From the NCBI GenBank assembly GCA_016710265.1, contig JADJJL010000001.1, positions 868,001 through 932,000 on the forward strand: 64,000 nucleotides of DNA, given 5' to 3'. The stretch is from Saprospiraceae bacterium. Lineage in GTDB: Bacteria > Bacteroidota > Bacteroidia > Chitinophagales > Saprospiraceae. Of this stretch, positions 36,156 through 45,001 are shown piece after piece; position 1 is the stretch's first letter; each line of letters begins with the position of its first letter. A program made the position numbers and the translations under genes. A model generated the notes under the pieces. That model saw nothing but the letters and a program-made list of their open reading frames with translations. It was not told the origin of the DNA and ran no database searches.

Positions 36156-37907
36156 TTAATAAGAATTTACGATCATTTTTTTGGTTAAAAATGGCTTTCC
36201 ATTTATTTTTAAAGTGTAAAAATATTGCCCTTCCAGTTGAATCCAGGCACCAATGTCAAGTAGAATTTCATTGACTCCCAAAACCAATTGGAGAGACTTT
36301 GTTTTTAATAAGCGCCCTTGCACATCTGTTATTTCAAGACTAGAGGAAGAAACATCAGAGAGATCATGTACTAAAATTGGAATCAAAGTATATTCATCAA
36401 AAGGGTTTGGTTTATTCTGCAACAATTCAATTCCCTTTTTCAAGTTTTCATTTTCTGTTCCAGTGGTTACTCTGGCTGGATATTCTGAGCCAAACATTGA
36501 ATACCAACCATCATTGTCTATGCCCGCTGCAGTCACATAATAGAGTGTGGGATTAAGACCCTCAATAGAAATTTGAGTTTGATCTGAAATGATCACTGTA
36601 TCAAAAAATGCTGAACTCAAATTCCGAATACCAAATATAAATTTTTTTAGTCCCTGCGGGTTTTCAATTTCAATCTGAATTTTTTTAGGACCTGGAACCA
36701 CTTTCAACAATAAGGGCGAAATATTTGTAGAAGCTGCATGTAACAACGTCCAAGCATTGACTAAAGAATTTTTCCTCAGGTAATTAAAATCAACATAAAG
36801 GCTATCCAATTTTCCGTCGCCATCAAGGTCTTTTCCCAGTACATCTCTGGTAGAATGTTGCCTGTCGTGGTAGTTGGCTTGGCTTGGATTACCATCTCCA
36901 TGTTCATAAGAAGAAGTAAACCGGATGCTGGTATATCCTTGTTCTCTAAATGGAATGTGATCTCCTCCTCTTCCTGTTCGATCTTCAGCAAACATGACGT
37001 CTATCAAAGGAACCCTCATTGCTTCATTTCTTAGCGTATGATCTGTGATCAGCTTGCTTAAACGTGCTTGATTTTTTGACATACTATTGGTGGTGCCGGA
37101 GGAAAAAATTCTAAAGCGAAGGCTGTCCAGAAGTCCTGGTCCCGGGCATCCGGGGGCTGAAGAAGTATTCCCACATTCAATCCCTCCAACGACATCATTG
37201 TTAAAAACTGCTTTTATTTTAATGCCATTTTGTTTGCAATACAAAGCAAAAGCCCTGGCACCTCCAAGTCCTTGCTCCTCACCTGTCGTCCAAAGTATAA
37301 CCAGTGTTCTATTTAATTCCAATCTACTTAAAACTCTGGCCAATTCCATGATTAATGCAGATCCGGAACCATTGTCATCTGCTCCCTCTGCCCGGCATGC
37401 AGTATCACATAAAGCTTCACATCGACTATCGAGATGTGCTTCCAATATCACCATTTCATCTCGGATTTCTGAGTTGCCCGGAATGATGGTTAAAAGTTGG
37501 CTATGTCTGGTTTTGCCACACATGGTATAATCAAATTCAAACTCACATGGAAACATCAGAGACCCTGCTCTTTGACTCCAGTTATTTAATTTTGAATGGA
37601 TCCATTTTCTAGCACCCCTAATACCATAATCTGGTAATTCAGGATAATCAGCAATTGTATTACGATTATAAAAAGAGGTAATCCCATTTAAATGTTCTTT
37701 CAGTGAATCAGCATTGAGTTGCTCATTCAACCACCATTTTGTATCATTTAATACTTTGATTTTGCCAACAGTAAAACTGTCTCGCGGAAAGTTGCCTCTA
37801 AGTAGTTGTTCACAAAAAGGATCGGATATACTAAAATTACTTTGTGCTGAAATTTGGACTACTAAAATCCAATGTATCCATAAACTGAAAAAAATGTAAT
37901 TTTTCAT
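36156..37907 (-). CDS. Secreted M28 family metallopeptidase with T9SS tail
   Basis: About 583 residues from the ATG at 37907; the frame opens two codons earlier at a GTG. Signal peptide to about 21. The M28 zinc-peptidase domain spans about 85-375 with visible ligands and catalytic residues: His in LEAHLDSR, Asp in GADDNGSGS, the Glu pair in TTGEEQGLGG, Asp in FNNDVVGG and His in GRGGDHIPF. A fibronectin-like domain (about 400-470) and a type A sorting domain (last 80 residues, LQNKPNPFDEYTLIP) follow. It probably trims peptides outside the cell. It is monocistronic; the upstream region contains a 15-bp palindrome. Confidence 0.88.
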   Translation of the reverse strand: MKNYIFFSLWIHWILVVQISAQSNFSISDPFCEQLLRGNFPRDSFTVGKIKVLNDTKWWLNEQLNADSLKEHLNGITSFYNRNTIADYPELPDYGIRGARKWIHSKLNNWSQRAGSLMFPCEFEFDYTMCGKTRHSQLLTIIPGNSEIRDEMVILEAHLDSRCEALCDTACRAEGADDNGSGSALIMELARVLSRLELNRTLVILWTTGEEQGLGGARAFALYCKQNGIKIKAVFNNDVVGGIECGNTSSAPGCPGPGLLDSLRFRIFSSGTTNSMSKNQARLSKLITDHTLRNEAMRVPLIDVMFAEDRTGRGGDHIPFREQGYTSIRFTSSYEHGDGNPSQANYHDRQHSTRDVLGKDLDGDGKLDSLYVDFNYLRKNSLVNAWTLLHAASTNISPLLLKVVPGPKKIQIEIENPQGLKKFIFGIRNLSSAFFDTVIISDQTQISIEGLNPTLYYVTAAGIDNDGWYSMFGSEYPARVTTGTENENLKKGIELLQNKPNPFDEYTLIPILVHDLSDVSSSSLEITDVQGRLLKTKSLQLVLGVNEILLDIGAWIQLEGQYFYTLKINGKPFLTKKMIVNSY

Positions 37908-37930
37908 AAGCACTTTTTTGATTTATGGGG

Positions 37931-37938
37931 TAAATATA
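37931..37938 (-). promoter_or_regulatory. Probable -7 box of the M28 peptidase gene
   Basis: The minus strand reads TATATTTA, one mismatch from TAnnTTTG, 23 bases before the ATG. Confidence 0.4.
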
Positions 37939-37964
37939 GTCTAAATCATCTAGAATATAAAGCC

Positions 37965-37979
37965 CAACGTATTACGTTG
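37965..37979. promoter_or_regulatory. 15-bp palindrome upstream of the M28 peptidase promoter
   Basis: CAACGTA-T-TACGTTG is a perfect 7+1+7 inverted repeat placed 27 bases upstream of the probable -7 box, where an activator or repressor could bind. The rest of the 258-base gap 37914-38171 has no gene. Confidence 0.35.
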
Positions 37980-38171
37980 ATCATATTTGATTGGATCTAC
38001 AATAAATTATATAAAAAGTAAGCTTAGCAATCTATCCAAAAAAATCAAGTTTAGAATGATTATTTGCCACTCATTAAGATCACTTCTTAAAGCAAAAAAT
38101 AAATAAGATAAATAAATATTAGGTATTCGATGAATAATTAAGTTTGAGACAAAGAATTTCCTCTAATGCTG

Positions 38172-39947
38172 TTATTCCTTTTCAAAATTTCGACCCTCTT
38201 TCTGTTCAGAAGCCAGATCTATGCGGAGAGGTCTGCCATTATAAACAGCATTTTTCATTTTTTTCATTTGTTCTGCAGAGTCTGCATCAGTAACAAAAAA
38301 TGAATAAACACCTTTCATTTCTATATCTCTCACAGCTCTTCCGCTGACACGGGTATGTTTAAAGATTAATTCCCTGATTTCGTCATATTTCATCCCGTCT
38401 TTCTTTCCGACGTTGATAAAAAGTCTATGCATTTTATCATTACCCTGAGAGGTTCTGCCTCCTCGATCGGATCGATCGGATCTTCCTGATCTGTCGGATC
38501 TATCGGATCTTCCTGATCTATCGGATCTATCGGATCTTCCAGTTCTAGCACTTGAACCTGACCTTTTACTATCCCATTTATCATTTCTTCCTCCATCAGA
38601 TCTGCTTTGTCTTGCAGTCTCATCCACATTGATGTCTGGCGAATCCGTATAGTTAATTCCCATTCTTAGAAGTTCGGCTCCAATTAATTTTTGGACCAAT
38701 TCTTCTTTCTCCATTTCCATCAACGGCCAAATCCATTCATTTTTAAACTTAGGAACTAAATTTGCATCATTCTCTTGTGATTTAAACAAATCAATGAATG
38801 ATTTTAGACGTGCATGAACTACTTGTTCCCCATTGGGAATTAAATATCTTTCAAATTTAACACCTGCCAGTTTTTCAATATGATGGAGTTTGTAGGCTTC
38901 TCTGATGTGTAACAATGCGATAGAAATTCCTTTTTGTCCAGCTCTGGCAGTACGTCCACTACGATGGGTATAATTTTCAATATCATCCGGTAAATGATAA
39001 TGAATAATATGGGTGATATTTTTTACATCAATTCCTCTCGCAGCTACGTCTGTGGCCAACAATGCTTTGATGGCTTTGTGACGAAACCGATGCATGACCT
39101 TGTCGCGCTGGGCTTGAGCCAAATCACCATGCAAACAATCTGCAGAGTAACCATCTCTAACCAGATGGTCTGATAGTTCCTGAGTTTCAGCTTTGGTTGT
39201 GCAGAAAACGATCCCATAAAAATCCTCGTGAAAATCAATGATACGTTTTAAAGCAGTGTATTTATCGCGCGCTTGTACCACGGCATATTGATGGCTAATA
39301 TTTTGTTGGGCTGTATTTTTCTTACCAATGGTTACCTCTGTAGGGTTATTGAGATAAGTAGCTGCTATTTTACGAATCTCGGGTGACATGGTCGCAGAAA
39401 ATAAACCCGTAATTTTTTCATCCGGCGTTTCTGCAAGAATGGTTTCCATGTCTTCTCTAAATCCCATGTTTAACATCTCATCGGCCTCATCCAACACAAC
39501 CGTATTGATATCCTGCAATTTGATGACTTTCCTTTCGATTAAATCAATCAACCTACCTGGTGTGGCTACTATAATCTGGGCTGATTTACGAATGTCTTTA
39601 ATTTGCATGGTGATGCTACTTCCTCCATATACGGCTACAATGCTGATGGAAGGTAAATGTTTAGCATATTTTTTGAGATCAGAAGCAATCTGCATACACA
39701 ACTCGCGTGTTGGAGATATGATTAAGGCTTGGGTTCCTTTATTTTCTGTTTGTATATTTTGTAGAATGGGAAGACCAAACGCGGCTGTTTTACCGGTACC
39801 GGTTTGGGCAAGTGCAATTAAATCGGAGGATTGAGATAAAAAAATTGGAATGGCTTTTAATTGGATATCCGTTGGATTCTCAAAGCCAAGTTCTTCAATT
39901 GCTTTACAAATACGAGGCTCAACGCCTAATTCTAAAAATGGATTCAT
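38172..39947 (-). CDS. DEAD-box RNA helicase with RS-type linker and DbpA-like RNA-binding domain
   Basis: A 591-residue helicase. The two RecA-like domains (about 1-375) contain the Q motif (FENPTDIQLKAIP), AQTGTGKT, PTRELCMQ, LDEADEM, SAT and HRSGRTARAGQ. A linker of about 60 residues follows, built of a 9-residue unit (SGRSDRSDR) repeated about three times, then a DbpA-type RRM-like domain (about 500-580, HRLFINVGKKDGM). DbpA-family proteins act in ribosome assembly; CsdA-like members work in cold adaptation. The RRM gene upstream is on the same strand but is separated by a terminator. Confidence 0.92.
   Translation of the reverse strand: MNPFLELGVEPRICKAIEELGFENPTDIQLKAIPIFLSQSSDLIALAQTGTGKTAAFGLPILQNIQTENKGTQALIISPTRELCMQIASDLKKYAKHLPSISIVAVYGGSSITMQIKDIRKSAQIIVATPGRLIDLIERKVIKLQDINTVVLDEADEMLNMGFREDMETILAETPDEKITGLFSATMSPEIRKIAATYLNNPTEVTIGKKNTAQQNISHQYAVVQARDKYTALKRIIDFHEDFYGIVFCTTKAETQELSDHLVRDGYSADCLHGDLAQAQRDKVMHRFRHKAIKALLATDVAARGIDVKNITHIIHYHLPDDIENYTHRSGRTARAGQKGISIALLHIREAYKLHHIEKLAGVKFERYLIPNGEQVVHARLKSFIDLFKSQENDANLVPKFKNEWIWPLMEMEKEELVQKLIGAELLRMGINYTDSPDINVDETARQSRSDGGRNDKWDSKRSGSSARTGRSDRSDRSGRSDRSDRSGRSDRSDRGGRTSQGNDKMHRLFINVGKKDGMKYDEIRELIFKHTRVSGRAVRDIEMKGVYSFFVTDADSAEQMKKMKNAVYNGRPLRIDLASEQKEGRNFEKE
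38459..38546 (-). repeat. 27-bp tandem repeat inside the DEAD-box helicase linker
   Basis: About three near-identical copies of a 27-bp unit rich in GATC and GGAT, encoding SGRSDRSDR. The length is a multiple of three, so copy-number change would keep the frame. Confidence 0.8.
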
Positions 39948-40054
39948 TGTTGATTAAATTTGATCAGTTTATAAAAAAATTATCACTGATCAGCACCCAC
40001 AAAATGAATCAGTCTTAAAGACTATATTTGCTGAAAAGCGACATTCCAGAGTTG

Positions 40055-40092
40055 ATAAAAAAATAAAGACCTGCCGCCTCTGGACGGCAGGC
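40055..40092 (-). terminator. Intrinsic terminator of the RRM protein gene
   Basis: A perfect 7-bp GC-rich stem (CCTGCCG / CGGCAGG, 40070-40076 with 40085-40091) with an 8-base loop, followed on the minus strand by TCTTTATTTTTTTAT. A weaker T tract lies on the plus strand. Confidence 0.85.
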
Positions 40093-40095
40093 CTT

Positions 40096-40143
40096 TCATT
40101 TTATAAATCTTTTAATTCTATTCTTAGATTTCTTTCCGAACAT
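40096..40143 (-). CDS. Possible 15-residue basic microprotein
   Basis: An ATG-to-stop frame encodes MFGKKSKNRIKRFIK, with 9 Lys or Arg of 15 residues, between the RRM gene and its terminator. It could be cotranscribed with the RRM gene. With so few codons chance is a serious alternative; there is no recognisable ribosome site. Confidence 0.25.
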   Translation of the reverse strand: MFGKKSKNRIKRFIK

Positions 40144-40206
40144 CTTATAACAAAAGGCAGGAGAAAAAACGAAAGATGTGACCTAAAGATTTATAGCGGG
40201 AGGCAA

Positions 40207-40527
40207 TTAGTCTCTTCTAAACCTGTTGCCGCCGCCTCCACCGCCGCCATGATTGGAAGGTCTAAATGGCCTTCTTTCTCTCTGCTCTGGTGGTTTCGCT
40301 TCGGAGACAGAGATGTTGCGATCTCTGAGTGAAGCTTGGTTCAGATTGTTAATGGCAGCATTTGCTTCTTCGTCATTTGGCATTTCGACAAAAGCAAAAC
40401 CTTTGGAACGACCAGTCATTTTGTCTGTGATGACTTTAACTGATGATACCTCACCATACTCTGAAAAGAGGTCGGAAATTTGTTGTTCCCTGACTGAATA
40501 ATCAAGGTTACCTACGTAAAGATTCAT
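40207..40527 (-). CDS. RRM-type RNA-binding protein, glycine-rich tail
   Basis: A 106-residue protein with one RNA-recognition motif (about 1-78): RNP2 is LYVGNL (3-8) and RNP1 is KGFAFVEM (about 43-50). The tail is short, arginine- and glycine-rich (GGGGGGGNRFRRD). These small RRM proteins are abundant in Bacteroidota and cyanobacteria, bind single-stranded RNA and are often cold-induced; in Bacteroides relatives act as global regulators. It has a consensus promoter, a 5' leader of about 95 bases, and an intrinsic terminator. Confidence 0.92.
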   Translation of the reverse strand: MNLYVGNLDYSVREQQISDLFSEYGEVSSVKVITDKMTGRSKGFAFVEMPNDEEANAAINNLNQASLRDRNISVSEAKPPEQRERRPFRPSNHGGGGGGGNRFRRD

Positions 40528-40628
40528 GATAAAAAATATTAGAAATAAAATAAATTACAATGTGATGAAATGTGTACAGGGTTTATAAATTCTCAAGGTA
40601 AAACAATACTTTTTTATATATAGTTCCA

Positions 40629-40659
40629 CAAAGGTAATATATAATGACAAAAATGCAAA
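40629..40659 (-). promoter_or_regulatory. Full consensus promoter of the RRM gene
   Basis: On the minus strand TTTG (40656-40659), exactly 19 bases, then TACCTTTG (40629-40636): a perfect TTTG-N19-TAnnTTTG promoter. Transcription starts near 40622, leaving about 95 untranslated bases. The remaining part of the gap to 40880 holds the divergent promoter only. Confidence 0.82.
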
Positions 40660-40846
40660 TATTTTTTCATTTTCTTTATGTATTTGCAAAATTAAATGCC
40701 CGTGATGGTATCCTTTTACCCTCAATTAAGATTACTTATTTAAACATCATACCACCAGGAATTAATTGACTAAAAGATTTACAACAAGATACACATTTAA
40801 TTAAGAATTATATATCATATCTACCTTTATTTTATACCTTGTCGAT

Positions 40847-40854
40847 TAATTTTG
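40847..40854 (+). promoter_or_regulatory. -7 promoter box of the GT-C/dprA/phosphatase operon
   Basis: TAATTTTG, a full TAnnTTTG match, 25 bases before the ATG. Confidence 0.55.
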
Positions 40855-40879
40855 TCCCTTCTTACCAAAATTACGTTTT

Positions 40880-42745
40880 ATGGAAATTTCCCAGTTACAA
40901 AAAAGTAAATACTTTTATCCATTACTCTTCTTAAGCTTTAGTTTGCTCCTTTATTTTCAAAGCATAGGGTACGGCTATATCTTGGATGACACCATTGTAT
41001 TGGATGAGAATAAATTTGTAGCTAAAGGCTTTTCGGGAATTTGGGATATTTTGTCCAAAGAGAGTTTTAGCGGTTATTTTGGAGAACAACAACAATTGGT
41101 TGCCGGAGCCCGATATAGACCCTTGTCCATTGTCAGTTTTGCCATAGAGCAAGGAGTGGTGGGTAAATTGCCATGGTTGAGTCATTTAATCAATTTACTG
41201 TTGTATGGATTTTGTGCATGGCTTGTCTTCAGACTGGTTCAACTTCTTAGGTTTAGGGAAGAACCAAAAGATATACCATGGATGGCTTTATTGGCTGGAA
41301 TTTTTTTTCTCGCACACCCAATTCATACTGAAGCGGTAGCAAATATAAAAGGTAGAGATGAAATCATGTGTTTGATGTTTTCTCTTTTAAGCATCATCTA
41401 TCTTATACGAGATGAGAAAAATAGCAATACCAAAGACAAAGTGTTGGCTTCCATCTGGTTTTTCCTTGCTTTAATGTCTAAGGAAAATGCAATCACATAT
41501 TTGGTGGTTGCGCCTTTAGTCTTTTACTTTTTCAAAAACAAATCTTTTGGTGAATCAATCCGTCTTTGTTTTTGGCTTATCTTTCCAGCGATCTTGTTTT
41601 TAATTATTCGATCTTCTGTCATTGGTTTTTTCTTTGACAACGGCCAAAAGATAACAGACCTGATGAATAATCCTTTCGTTGGAATGAACAGCGGACAAAA
41701 AATGGCTACCATCATTTATTGCCTAGCCTGGTATCTTAAGCTTTTAGTAATCCCTCACCCTTTGACCCATGATTATTATCCCTATCATGTTCCTAAAATG
41801 AATCCACTTGATATACTAACTATAATATCATTTGTTGTTTTACTTGGGATCAGTTATTTTGCTTTTCGACTAAAAAATAAACATAAAATTGTTTGGTTTT
41901 CGGTTTTATATTTTTGGGTCACAATTTCGATAGTTAGCAATATTGTTTTTCCAGTGGGCACATTTATGAATGAAAGATTTTTATTTATGCCATCTCTTGC
42001 ATTTATTTTAACCTTGGTCTATTTTATGCACAGATATATATTTGATTCTTCTGCGATGGTTCGCAAAATTGCCATTACTTTTTCTGCATTATTGTTGATG
42101 TTTTATGTGGGCAAGACGATGACACGGGTCCCTGATTGGAAAGATTCTATGACACTCAACCTTGCTGGGGTCAAAGTATCAAAAAATAGTGCTAGAATCA
42201 ATTTATTTACGGGTGTCAGTTATTTCCAACTCTATCAAAAAGAAACAGATCCTGTCTTGAAAAGAAAAAATCTAGATTTGGCTTTACGTTACATTGATAG
42301 ATCCTTATTTATTTTTCCAAATTATGGACAGGGATTGAATATGAAGGCAGGAATCTTGGCAGAATTTCACAAAATGGATAAGAACCTGGATTTGTTTCTT
42401 GAAAATATTAAAGAGGTCATCTTAAAAAGACCTGATTTGGCATTCATCCAAGAATACTTTAGGTTTTTGATGAAGGACAATGCAAATAGAATGGTTTTAA
42501 GCCTTTTTTGTAGAGACATAGGATATCAAACTTTCTTCAAGGCACAAAGAAGATATGACATGGGTGTGCTTTATATGTCCATGGCCAAGGAATTGAGACC
42601 TTATAATCAAGAATATGCTGAAGAGCTTGCTGAAATTTATGATGGCTGGGCAAAGAAAAGCAATATATCAGTCCAGCAACGTGAGGAATTTATTAAAAAA
42701 GCCGAAGTGCTTAGAAACCCACTCTTAAACATTGATGTAAAATAA
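40880..42745 (+). CDS. GT-C type membrane glycosyltransferase-like protein with TPR tail (TMTC-like)
   Basis: A 621-residue protein with about ten transmembrane helices (about 15-425) followed by a soluble helical region with TPR-like repeats (about 440-610). The first loop has GYGYILDDTIVLDENKFV with an Asp pair, and YRPLSIVSF follows, as in GT-C O-mannosyltransferase-like TMTC proteins; HPIHTEAVANIKGRDE matches the same family. Donor and acceptor are unknown; protein glycosylation from a lipid-linked sugar is the family precedent. It heads a three-gene run with dprA (no gap) and an alkaline phosphatase (12 bases), though a functional link is not evident. Confidence 0.8.
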   Translation: MEISQLQKSKYFYPLLFLSFSLLLYFQSIGYGYILDDTIVLDENKFVAKGFSGIWDILSKESFSGYFGEQQQLVAGARYRPLSIVSFAIEQGVVGKLPWLSHLINLLLYGFCAWLVFRLVQLLRFREEPKDIPWMALLAGIFFLAHPIHTEAVANIKGRDEIMCLMFSLLSIIYLIRDEKNSNTKDKVLASIWFFLALMSKENAITYLVVAPLVFYFFKNKSFGESIRLCFWLIFPAILFLIIRSSVIGFFFDNGQKITDLMNNPFVGMNSGQKMATIIYCLAWYLKLLVIPHPLTHDYYPYHVPKMNPLDILTIISFVVLLGISYFAFRLKNKHKIVWFSVLYFWVTISIVSNIVFPVGTFMNERFLFMPSLAFILTLVYFMHRYIFDSSAMVRKIAITFSALLLMFYVGKTMTRVPDWKDSMTLNLAGVKVSKNSARINLFTGVSYFQLYQKETDPVLKRKNLDLALRYIDRSLFIFPNYGQGLNMKAGILAEFHKMDKNLDLFLENIKEVILKRPDLAFIQEYFRFLMKDNANRMVLSLFCRDIGYQTFFKAQRRYDMGVLYMSMAKELRPYNQEYAEELAEIYDGWAKKSNISVQQREEFIKKAEVLRNPLLNIDVK

Positions 42746-43849
42746 ATGGAGGAAAAGCTCTATCAGATTGCCCTTCATCAGGCCGATATGGTCGGTCCCG
42801 TGATTGCAAAATCTTTAGTGGCTTACTGTGGAGAAGCTTCAAAAATTTTTAGTACTCCTATCAATAAACTGCGCAAAATTCCCAATATCGGTGAGTTGAC
42901 GGCCCATGCTATAAAAAATTTTAATGCTTGGGATAGAGTTGAAAAGGAACTTAAATTTATTGAAGACCATCAAATAAAGTTGTTGTTTTACACCGATCCG
43001 GAGTATCCATCCAGATTAAGAAATATCAATGATAGTCCTCTTCTTTTATATTATAAAGGCAATGCCGATCTCAATGCCATAAGAACAGTAGGTATTGTAG
43101 GGACCAGAATGGTTACTGAATATGGTAAGTTACTTACTGAAAATTTAGTCTCTTTCTTAAGTGACTTTCAGGTATGTGTTTTAAGTGGCCTGGCTTATGG
43201 AGTAGACACTGTTGCCCATAAAAGTTCAGTGGGTCTAACCATTCCCACCATTGGAATATTGGGACATGGATTGGACAGAATATACCCTTCGCAAAATACT
43301 TCTTTGGCCAAAAAAATGTGTGAGCATGGAGGCCTTTTGACTGAATTTAATATAAATACTAGACCTGATAAGCAAAACTTTCCAATGAGAAATCGTATTG
43401 TAGCTGGAATGTCAGATGCGGTAGTAGTGGTTGAAACTAAAAAGGAAGGTGGGAGCTTGATAACGGCCCAACTTGCCAACGACTATAACAAAGATGTATT
43501 TGCTTTCCCGGGAAGAATTGATGATGAATTTTCGGCAGGTTGCCATTCCTTAATCAAAGATCATAAAGCACACCTCATCGAATCTGGTGCTGATCTTGTG
43601 GCTTTGATGAATTGGGACCGATCAGAAGATTTAAATTTATCAACCAACCAACCATTGCTTTTCCATGATTTAAGCCCGGATGAGCAAAATCTATTGGAAA
43701 CATTAAAAACAAAACAGAAAGTTCATATTGACCTGCTTCATCAATCACTTACCTTTACACCGGGCACGCTTGCTGGACTTTTACTAGGTTTGCAATTAAA
43801 AGGCCTCATAAAAGAAATGCCAGGTAAAATGTACAGTCTTAGTTCATAA
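42746..43849 (+). CDS. dprA: DNA-processing protein DprA
   Basis: A 367-residue protein of normal length. The N-terminal helix-hairpin-helix-like region (about 15-75) precedes the Rossmann-like core with GIVGTRMVTEYG, SGLAYGVDTVAH, GHGLDRIYP, FPMRNRIVAGMSDAVVVVE and GGSLITAQLA, and a C-terminal winged-helix domain (about 300-365). DprA binds incoming single-stranded DNA and loads RecA in natural transformation. It starts directly after the preceding stop codon. Together with comF and the ComM-like gene it suggests this organism keeps DNA-uptake machinery. Confidence 0.94.
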   Translation: MEEKLYQIALHQADMVGPVIAKSLVAYCGEASKIFSTPINKLRKIPNIGELTAHAIKNFNAWDRVEKELKFIEDHQIKLLFYTDPEYPSRLRNINDSPLLLYYKGNADLNAIRTVGIVGTRMVTEYGKLLTENLVSFLSDFQVCVLSGLAYGVDTVAHKSSVGLTIPTIGILGHGLDRIYPSQNTSLAKKMCEHGGLLTEFNINTRPDKQNFPMRNRIVAGMSDAVVVVETKKEGGSLITAQLANDYNKDVFAFPGRIDDEFSAGCHSLIKDHKAHLIESGADLVALMNWDRSEDLNLSTNQPLLFHDLSPDEQNLLETLKTKQKVHIDLLHQSLTFTPGTLAGLLLGLQLKGLIKEMPGKMYSLSS

Positions 43850-43861
43850 TTAATAAATGCT

Positions 43862-44992
43862 ATGTCTATTCGAATTATAGTTTCTTCTATATACATTTTT
43901 TTACTTTTTGATGGGTGTATTCCAACTAAAATAACCAATGCTGTATTACTAGATCCAATACATGGTATTGATTCTAACAAAGTAGCTAAAAATATTATTC
44001 TACTGATTGGAGATGGAATGGGTATTAGCCAAATCAGTGCTGCAATGTACATGAGCAATCAAAAATTACATTTGGAACGATTTAAAGAAATAGGAATTCA
44101 CAAACCCCAAGCCATCGATAATTTAATCATTGATTCTGCATCTGGAGCAACTGCTTTCAGCATAGGAAGGAAAACAAATAATGGATACATCGGAATAGAT
44201 GAAAATCATGAAAAATATGAAACCATCTTGGAAGAAGCCTCAAAAAAAGGATATATGACTGGCATGGTTGTTACTTCTACCATTGTACATGCTACTCCAG
44301 CAGCATTTGCAGCACATCAAACGAGTAGAAATTCATATGAAGCGATCGCATTGGATATATGTAATTCCTCATGTAATTTATTGATTGGAGGTGGTAAAAA
44401 ATATTTTGACAGGAGAACCACTGACAGTTTGAATTTATCGCAACTTCTAATTTCTAAAGGCTATGTGGTGACTGATTATTTTGAAAATGATATGAGGCAA
44501 TATCAGTTTCCTGAAGTTGATAAATTATGTTATTTTACTGCAGATGGAGATCCTTTACCATTTAATCAAGGAAGAGATCAATTGGCAAAAGTCAGTGCCC
44601 AAAGCATAGAATTTCTTCACAGGATCAAACCATCGAATGGATTTTTCTTAATGATAGAAGGTTCACAAATTGATTGGGGCGGTCATGCCAATGAAACTGA
44701 TTATGTGGTTTCAGAGATGCTTGACTTTGACAAAGCGATTGGGGCTGCTTTGGATTTTGCAGAAAAGGATAAAAATACTTTAGTCATCGTAACGGGAGAT
44801 CACGAGACTGGCGGTTTGGCCATTAACCCTGGATCAAGAATGGGATCTTTGCTTACAAGTTATAGTTCAAAAGATCATTCTGCAGATCTAATACCTGTTT
44901 TTGCATACGGTCCCGGCGCAGAAAATTTTAAAGGTATCTATGAAAATACCGCTATTTACTATAAAATGAGAAAATTTTTGTTCGGAGAATAA
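43862..44992 (+). CDS. Alkaline phosphatase (PhoA-type), lipoprotein
   Basis: A 376-residue enzyme of the alkaline phosphatase superfamily. N-terminal signal with a lipobox-like LLFDGC suggests lipid anchoring in the envelope. The metal site is visible in NIILLIGDGMG, the nucleophile Ser in IIDSASGATAFSIG, and metal ligands in IEGSQIDWGGH and TGDHETGG. It releases phosphate from monoesters outside the cytoplasm. It is shorter than E. coli PhoA (471) but typical of Bacteroidota. It is the third gene of a close-packed run after dprA and ends nine bases from the convergent MATE gene. No Pho-box-like repeat was seen. Confidence 0.9.
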   Translation: MSIRIIVSSIYIFLLFDGCIPTKITNAVLLDPIHGIDSNKVAKNIILLIGDGMGISQISAAMYMSNQKLHLERFKEIGIHKPQAIDNLIIDSASGATAFSIGRKTNNGYIGIDENHEKYETILEEASKKGYMTGMVVTSTIVHATPAAFAAHQTSRNSYEAIALDICNSSCNLLIGGGKKYFDRRTTDSLNLSQLLISKGYVVTDYFENDMRQYQFPEVDKLCYFTADGDPLPFNQGRDQLAKVSAQSIEFLHRIKPSNGFFLMIEGSQIDWGGHANETDYVVSEMLDFDKAIGAALDFAEKDKNTLVIVTGDHETGGLAINPGSRMGSLLTSYSSKDHSADLIPVFAYGPGAENFKGIYENTAIYYKMRKFLFGE

Positions 44993-45001
44993 ATCCCGAA
45001 T

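Noticed and set aside
37087..37530. A 147-codon plus-strand frame opposite the M28 peptidase
   Set aside because: It overlaps the zinc-site region of a real gene in antisense and has no recognisable domain.
38390..38629. A 79-codon frame with DPIDPIDQE repeats
   Set aside because: It is the alternative frame of the 27-bp repeat in the helicase linker; the repeat simply keeps several frames open.
39388..39834. A 148-codon plus-strand frame opposite the DEAD-box helicase
   Set aside because: It mirrors the conserved helicase core; it has no independent start signals or domain.
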